Assembly: GCF_018139145.2 (NCBI RefSeq)
Contig: NC_059481.1
Location: 8,668,368 to 8,732,367, forward strand
Direction: 5' to 3'
From: Gymnogyps californianus
Lineage: Eukaryota; Chordata; Aves; Accipitriformes; Cathartidae
Length of the DNA stretch: 64,000 bases
Below, piece by piece: positions 58,116-64,000 of the stretch. How positions within the stretch are numbered: position 1 is the first letter of the stretch; each line of letters opens with the position of its first letter. A program made the translations under genes and the position numbers. The notes under the pieces are model-generated. The model did not search any database. It was not told the DNA's origin and was given only the letters and a program-made list of their open reading frames with translations.

Positions 58116-61034
58116 CCAGGAGGTCTGTGAATTGTGGGTTTGCTTTCTTGATAGCTCTCCTGTGACAGGACCTCTGACCACTATCTTTGCAGCCTCAACA
58201 TGAGAGACTCCCCACCAATAGTGGTAACGGTGACAGGCTTCTAGCAAGCAACAGTTCTCTGCTCTGAAAGGAGCTCTTGTGCCCAGCATCTGTCCTTGCC
58301 TAGGGCAAGCTCTGCATGTATTTCTGGCTGCAGCTCATTATTGCACATTTGCCATTCTCTCTCACCCCCAATGGAGACTTAAGCCAAGAAGTGACAATCC
58401 AGAGAGTCACTCCCTCTTTCACTCCCTGACAGAGCAGGGAGAAGTGTCTGCTTGGTTTCAGCTTGTCCCTGTTTGCCAGGACCCGTGACCTTACCTCCCT
58501 GGTTCTGATACAGTCTGAAGTAGATACGCCACAGTTTACAGCTCGTGTTCCCTGCAAGGGTCATAGTATGCTGTTGTGAGCATTTCATGCTGTCTGTCGT
58601 TTGGACATGGCACTAGCTTACAGAAACAGGATGGGGGAATGGAAAGTAAATCACTACTTGGGAATTAGTTTGACTAAAACAACAGTATTCTACTGATTTG
58701 TATGGTTGGACAGACTACACAAAAGGTATACACAGTCACACAGACTGCTTATAGACAATATACAATGTGGTGGCAGAACATAATCTGACCAGGATGCTGA
58801 GCTTTCAGTTCAAAACCTGCCAGCACTTTGTGAATGCAATGATCCAAAGGCACAGCAGGTTAATTACAAGATGACACTATAGTATGAATATCTGGAGCAA
58901 TAGTTGTTGTGAAACAGCTAGTATAATTACACAGAAACTGCAAGAAATTTAAAATGTAGGCACCTTCTTCATTTTCTTGCAGACTACCTTGTTCCCCACC
59001 ACCAGCATTACTGAAATGTTTTTTTCCCAGGAGGCCCAAAAATCATTATGCTGTGGGGAAAAATGAAACAGGATGTCAGGGCTTTATATGAAAGGCCCTT
59101 GGTCACAAGATGGGCAACAGAGCATGCAATACATAGAGTAGGAAGTAGGTCTGCCCTCACAGAATAGGAGATCATAAAAGAATTCCCGCAGGAGTGGGTA
59201 GCCTGGTCTTACCTTAACAAATTGCCTAAATGTGGGCACGATAAAAGGCTGATTTTTTTTCATTGAAATCTCATCTCCATCTTCAGGATAACTGCTGACA
59301 GCGTCCAGAGGAAGAAGAAAAGTTCCAATAACACTTGATCAACTGGAATATTAATCCTGTGGGATTTGGGAATAATTGCAGAGTTACAAATTGAACAAGA
59401 ACTCACACCTGTGGTCATTAAGGTTATAAAGTCCCATTTGTATTGCTACAAAAATGAGGTGTTATAATTAACTTCTAATAGCCTTCACTTTCCAGGGGGA
59501 TTAAAGTCTATTCTGCCTTCATCATCCCTAAGGCATGAAACCCATTTATAGCGGAGATTATCAAATGGACAGATGCACGTAAAATATTTCAGAACCAGAC
59601 TCAGCAAGACCTGTGGGCTTGATCACCTATTTTTCCTCAGAACTGTTTCTTTTTTCTGCTAGCTTTCACCCTTGTATTCTACAGACACAGACTTAGCTCA
59701 GCATCATGTAACTCTCAAGCTCTCTTTTTTGGGCATTACAGCTAGCATGAAAATTTTAGCCTGCTAACGGTCATAAAACAGCTTGTTAGGGGACGCATAT
59801 CAGAAACTGAGCCCCCAAATTCAGTAGTCATAGGTCCCTTTATATGCAATATACAAACCAATATATAATATTGTACAGTTCTTGTCTTGAGCAATATTTC
59901 ATCTTTCACTGGCAAATACACCTTTGCTGCATTTGGAGCTACTGTGGTTTATAGTTACCCTTTTGAAATGACATAACACATACAGCTATCTGAATGTCCA
60001 GCTTGGTTTAGCTACAAGCATCATATGTGACTGCTGTCACTTAACGTTCTTGGTACATGGCCAATACAGGATTACCACAGAAACTCAGAACCTCCCCTGC
60101 TGATCTCACATATACAAATCTATAATTAGGAATTCCCACACCAGGAGTTCGAAATGCAGAATACACATTTTATTTTGCAAATCCCTCAGTACCCATTTTA
60201 TGTGATTATTTCAGTTATGGCTGAATTGAATAAAAGAAGAAATTCCTGGAGTTACCTGCAATAACAGCTTGATTACATCTTCACTGATAATGTAGGGTCA
60301 CAGACTATAATTGCAATAAATGTTTCTTTTAATGTTTTCTGCTTTTAATTGTTGTCCTACTTCCTACTTAAAGTCTATCTTCCTGTTGACGTTCTCAAAG
60401 TACTTTTTAACTATATATCAATAAAGTCACAAAATGCTAGATAGCTCAATAAATAATACAATGCAACGTGCACTATCATTTCCTCTGGAAGAGACAGAAA
60501 GCACAAAAGAGAAGAGGTTAGTCACTCAAAGCTGCAGCTGGACAAGAACATAGAGCAAGTCCATCGAAGTCAATCAGATAATGATAATAGTAACAGGATT
60601 CTGCCATGTACCTATATGCATATATATGTATGTCAGTGTATTTCACATAGTTTGTGCACCTAGCAGTTAGAAAAATGAGGATTACACCTGGTAGCTATGA
60701 TTTGCAGACTCAGACTGTTAAAAAGTAATTTATAGTGAAATAAAAATTACTGCTAAGATTTTAAAGAAGGCTGCAAAGCCCTAGAAGGGCATGTTTTTCA
60801 GGAAAAAAAGATAACTTCAGCTTTATTTGGGAGGGCTTTTGATTGAGCATGTCTATAAGCCATAATATTTACACAGCCATAGTCATGGCTTTTATTTTAT
60901 TAAATAAAAAATAAAAGCTTGGACTTTACCAAAATCAACTGAGAGACATGAAATATACAGAGACAAATATAGGACAGTTTCATTTATCATGAATATGTGG
61001 CCGCATATGAATGAAAAACTAGCACTGTCATTTT
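58116..61034. other. Intergenic DNA, no gene recognised
   Basis: Mostly AT-rich. It contains a nested inverted repeat at 60875-60918. The ORFs at 58017-58588 overlap on both strands and show no recognisable family. Confidence 0.5.
60875..60918. repeat. Nested inverted repeats
   Basis: AGCCAT (60875-60880) and ATGGCT (60885-60890) form a perfect short hairpin with a 4-base loop. The second arm also begins a longer, near-perfect AT-rich palindrome from GCTTTTATTTTA (60888) to ATAAAAGC (60911-60918). Confidence 0.55.
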
Positions 61035-61226
61035 TCAATCACAAATTCTTAGGGATTTAGATAGTATCACTTCAGACTTTCCTGAAGCATATAGGGCATC
61101 AATCCAGTTCTGATTCTGCAGAAAAAGTACCACCCCTTGATTCATCTTCACCATTTCCTCTTTCGTGTAGGTCTCCCATTCAGTTAACAACTGGGTCACA
61201 GCCCATAGCAATGCGGCCTGAGACAC
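61035..61226 (-). other. Unidentified 63-codon ORF
   Basis: Reads MSQAALLWAVTQLLTEWETY and later MNQGVVLFLQNQNWIDALYA before a TGA. The frame is open a few codons further upstream of the ATG. Composition is protein-like (three Trp, balanced charge, no low complexity), more so than other ORFs of this size here. I do not recognise it. It may be a transposon remnant, an exon of an unknown gene, or chance. Confidence 0.2.
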
Positions 61227-64000
61227 AGGCGCAATGCTAGAAGCCTGTCATTCATTCTTCAGCAGTAGGTTTTGGTTTAGTCAGCCTGTGCAAGCGGGAC
61301 AGTTCAGCATAAATGTCATGTAAAAATAATGCAGCACAGGAGCAGCAGCATTGTTCACACAGGGGTGTGACTTGACTAGGTCACATAATTGAACTGGTTA
61401 AGGTAGGTAGGAGAGTAGAAAACAGGCACTCCCCACCATTAGCACCACAGTTACATTGTTAGGTAGCTGCATTTAAAATCATATTCTACTCCCTAGAGGT
61501 AATATCAAAAGATAGATCTCTTCCAAAAGACTGATTTCAGTATTGTCATTGTGACAGGAAATAAGGAAATTTTAGAGGCAGAAACAAATTGTTGAGTGCA
61601 AGTTCTTCTTTAAGTATAAAGAATGGACATATTTCAGGGAGTGTGAGCATTAAGGACAGGAAATCACTACACGTATTTGACTGACTTCTTTTAGCTTACA
61701 AAGGGGAAGATGAGACACATTTCAGCTTTATTTCTCCACAGGAAAGGAAACATAGAAGAGGAAGATGGGGAAAAACTATATTCTGCTTCAGCTCTATTTT
61801 ATGACAGAAGGCCAGAATAGCAAGTGGTGGACTTCTGCCCTGCTTCAGGACAGAGGATGATAAAACATTTTTCTAACCAACAAAGCAACGAGGCATTTGT
61901 CTAGAACATCTGCAAAGATGCTACAAGAAGTTCTTGCTTGTCTGGCTTCCCCCTTGTTTTAGATCCCATTTAGGCCTCCATGTCCTCCATCTCAGAATGA
62001 TACACATGAGAATTTAGCAGTTCTTAATGACTCTCCCAGCCCATTGCCTGTTCGCACACATAGCTGGGACAGGGAGCTGTGCATAGAAGTTGTGAAGTAC
62101 AAGTGGAAGATCTGGTTCTATTATTTATTTTCTTTCTACATACTAAAAAGAAGTTTAATAGAAGTCATATAAAAAGAAAATAAGGTGGAAGGGGAGGTAT
62201 TTTAACCATAAAGTATCAGGTCATACTGACGCTTGGTATCAGGGGACTTTCATCAGGAAAACTTGGGTCCCTCCAGCTCCAAAAAACGTTCTAGCGGACC
62301 TATCTGTATCTACAGTATAATGAAATTTTCTTATCCTGTCACCAAGAATTGTCTTATTTCCTCTGTGCACAAGTCATTACAATAATAGAAAAAGAAGTAA
62401 AGTTATAATCAATACAGAAGATATTGCTGGGCTTCACTGAAGTAAAGTTATCAGGAGGGAGTGTAGGGAGGACTAAATAGTTAAGGGTACTTACTAATAG
62501 CTCAACCACAATGACTAAATATTACTCAGGGAAATGCCCCTCTAACGATAGACCCAGTCCTAGGAAGGAAATGGATTCACACACCTAACCACTTACATAT
62601 TTTGTCACACACTGTATCTGTGAATCTGAATGGCCACGCCCCACATTTCCAGTGTGTCATCCTTCAGGCCGCTTCAGCCCAGGAGGAGGAAGGAGTATGT
62701 TTTTCCTTCACCTGCACGTGGTGCATCATCCAGTTAACAAGAACGCAGCTGGAAGTAGCGTGGTTCTGGGTCCTGATCACAGAGCAAGAGATCTGAACTA
62801 TTCCAGGAAGGCACTTTCAAGAAATATTCCAGACTTTGAAATAGATCAAACCAGTATGAGTGACTTGGACCAGTAGAGTAGGATTTCCTGACATTCTGCC
62901 TGCTTGATAATGTGAAATCTAAACCTGTGGCTTTTGAGTGACAAAGGCTGGTCTACAAAAGGAAATAAACCAGTTTGCAAGCTCACTCATAATTCAGAAA
63001 GTAAAGTTTCTACTATGAAATTAAATTGTTTCTGCAGTAAACTATTCCCATCAGGTTTCTCTCTCCAGAGAAAACCATGACAAAAAGTAGTGAGTACTTG
63101 ATCAAAAGACCTTTGAAAGGACTTGAAAGATCCATTCACTTCAGTTGGGTTTTGACTTATTCCGTAAATTTATTCCAATCAGGAGATTTGGACAGCAGAA
63201 GTCTCCACAAAATTCTTCTGCTTTCCCTGCATTTCAGAATGTGCCTAAAATTTACTGTGCCTAACATAACTACTTGAATCCAAGGGAAATGCAGAAAAAA
63301 AAATACACAGAAAGACATGCACAGTGACTATATTACAACAAACTCTTTGCAGGCTCTGGGGAAGGCCGGTTCTCTTTCGTATCACTCTTAACTCCATCTT
63401 ATCTTACTCTTTCTATTCAGATGCCTGGCCCTGTCTCTAGCGCTTCTGACATGCCTTTGTAAAAAGATTTCAAACTATGTCTGTTGATGAAGTCTTTAGT
63501 TACCCAAATTAATTTTAATAATATATATTTAATTTTGTAGATACAGATTTCTAAAAGGTGTCATTAGCATTAACTTGAAAATTGAATTTCCCTAACTATT
63601 AACTGCTGTTCTTTCTCATAACTTCACCATGCTTAGGCATTTTGCTGCACTTCTGGCCTACCCAGATTACTTCTTCGAGAAGTTTATTTATTATAGGTTA
63701 ATAGAGCACCATTCCCACCTCTGGAAATCTTTGAAAGGAGTTACCTGAAACGTTGAAAAGCTACCGGAGTGGCTGGACTGAGTAACACATGGGATTCTAT
63801 TAGGCCTCCTTGAGTTGGCCTAATAGGGCACATATCCTATAGCTTGCTTGGGCAGAATCTCATCTTCACCTGGCAGGGGGAAACAGAAATGGCATATCTC
63901 AAGAGACGTACTTAAATTCTTCCCTGTTGCAGGTTTGTTTTTTGCGTAAGTATTTCAGCATGGAAAGCACGCACTATAGGGCTACTGTATTTATTCCAAA
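61227..64000. other. Intergenic DNA to the window end
   Basis: No gene, RNA or transposon recognised. In mammals CGNL1 lies upstream of MYZAP on the same strand, so its 3' end might follow beyond 64000; nothing here resembles its coiled-coil C-terminus. Confidence 0.5.

Noticed and set aside
1..64000. Search for tRNA, rRNA, CRISPR arrays, operons or phage-like modules
   Set aside because: None seen. The window has the structure of a vertebrate chromosome: sparse small exons, long introns, LINE and LTR repeats.

Overview
This is a bird nuclear genome window. Evidence: a CR1 LINE with the avian-type short-octamer 3' end (about 405-1565); three solo LTRs of one TG...CA endogenous-retrovirus family, each with perfect 5-bp target-site duplications; AT-rich non-coding DNA; and a single vertebrate gene in small GT-AG exons. 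The LTR family makes a neoavian bird more likely than a galliform, but that is inference. I find no prokaryotic features, CRISPR arrays or RNA genes.

The one protein gene I recognise is MYZAP (myocardial zonula adherens protein), on the minus strand. Its start codon is in a CpG-rich block at 55012 and it runs leftward. I resolve twelve exons with consensus splice sites, matching intron phases and the same collinear order of coiled-coil segments as mammalian MYZAP: 54929-55012, 48776-48865, 37895-38053, 35248-35340, 32723-32836, 31710-31862, 28696-28821, 27691-27819, 24815-24900, 21981-22086, 8767-8850 and 8238-8338. They encode about 441 residues. The 3' end is the open question. I cannot find the human-like last exon. 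Two in-phase candidate terminal exons exist: 6961-7078, which would add a C-terminal hydrophobic tail (480 residues total), and about 5766-5859.

Layout from left to right: a 5'-truncated, inactive CR1 (405-1565); AT-rich DNA downstream of MYZAP with an unexplained exon-like block (1894-2035) and an exact 120-bp tandem duplication (3346-3585); candidate terminal exons (5766-7078); MYZAP exons 12 to 2 with introns (8238-48865), carrying solo LTRs in intron 8 (25301-25901) and two in opposite orientation in intron 2 (41888-42488 and 43380-43976); intron 1 (48866-54928); the CpG-rich promoter and exon 1 (about 54840-55310); and about 8.7 kb upstream with an ancient CR1-like fragment (57800-58115) and an unexplained 63-codon ORF (61035-61226).

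In mammals MYZAP lies between CGNL1 (upstream) and POLR2M (downstream), with read-through transcripts into POLR2M. Neither neighbour is visible here; if synteny holds they lie just outside the window. I saw no convincing new multi-gene system. The most interesting item is the unsettled, possibly membrane-anchored C-terminus of MYZAP.
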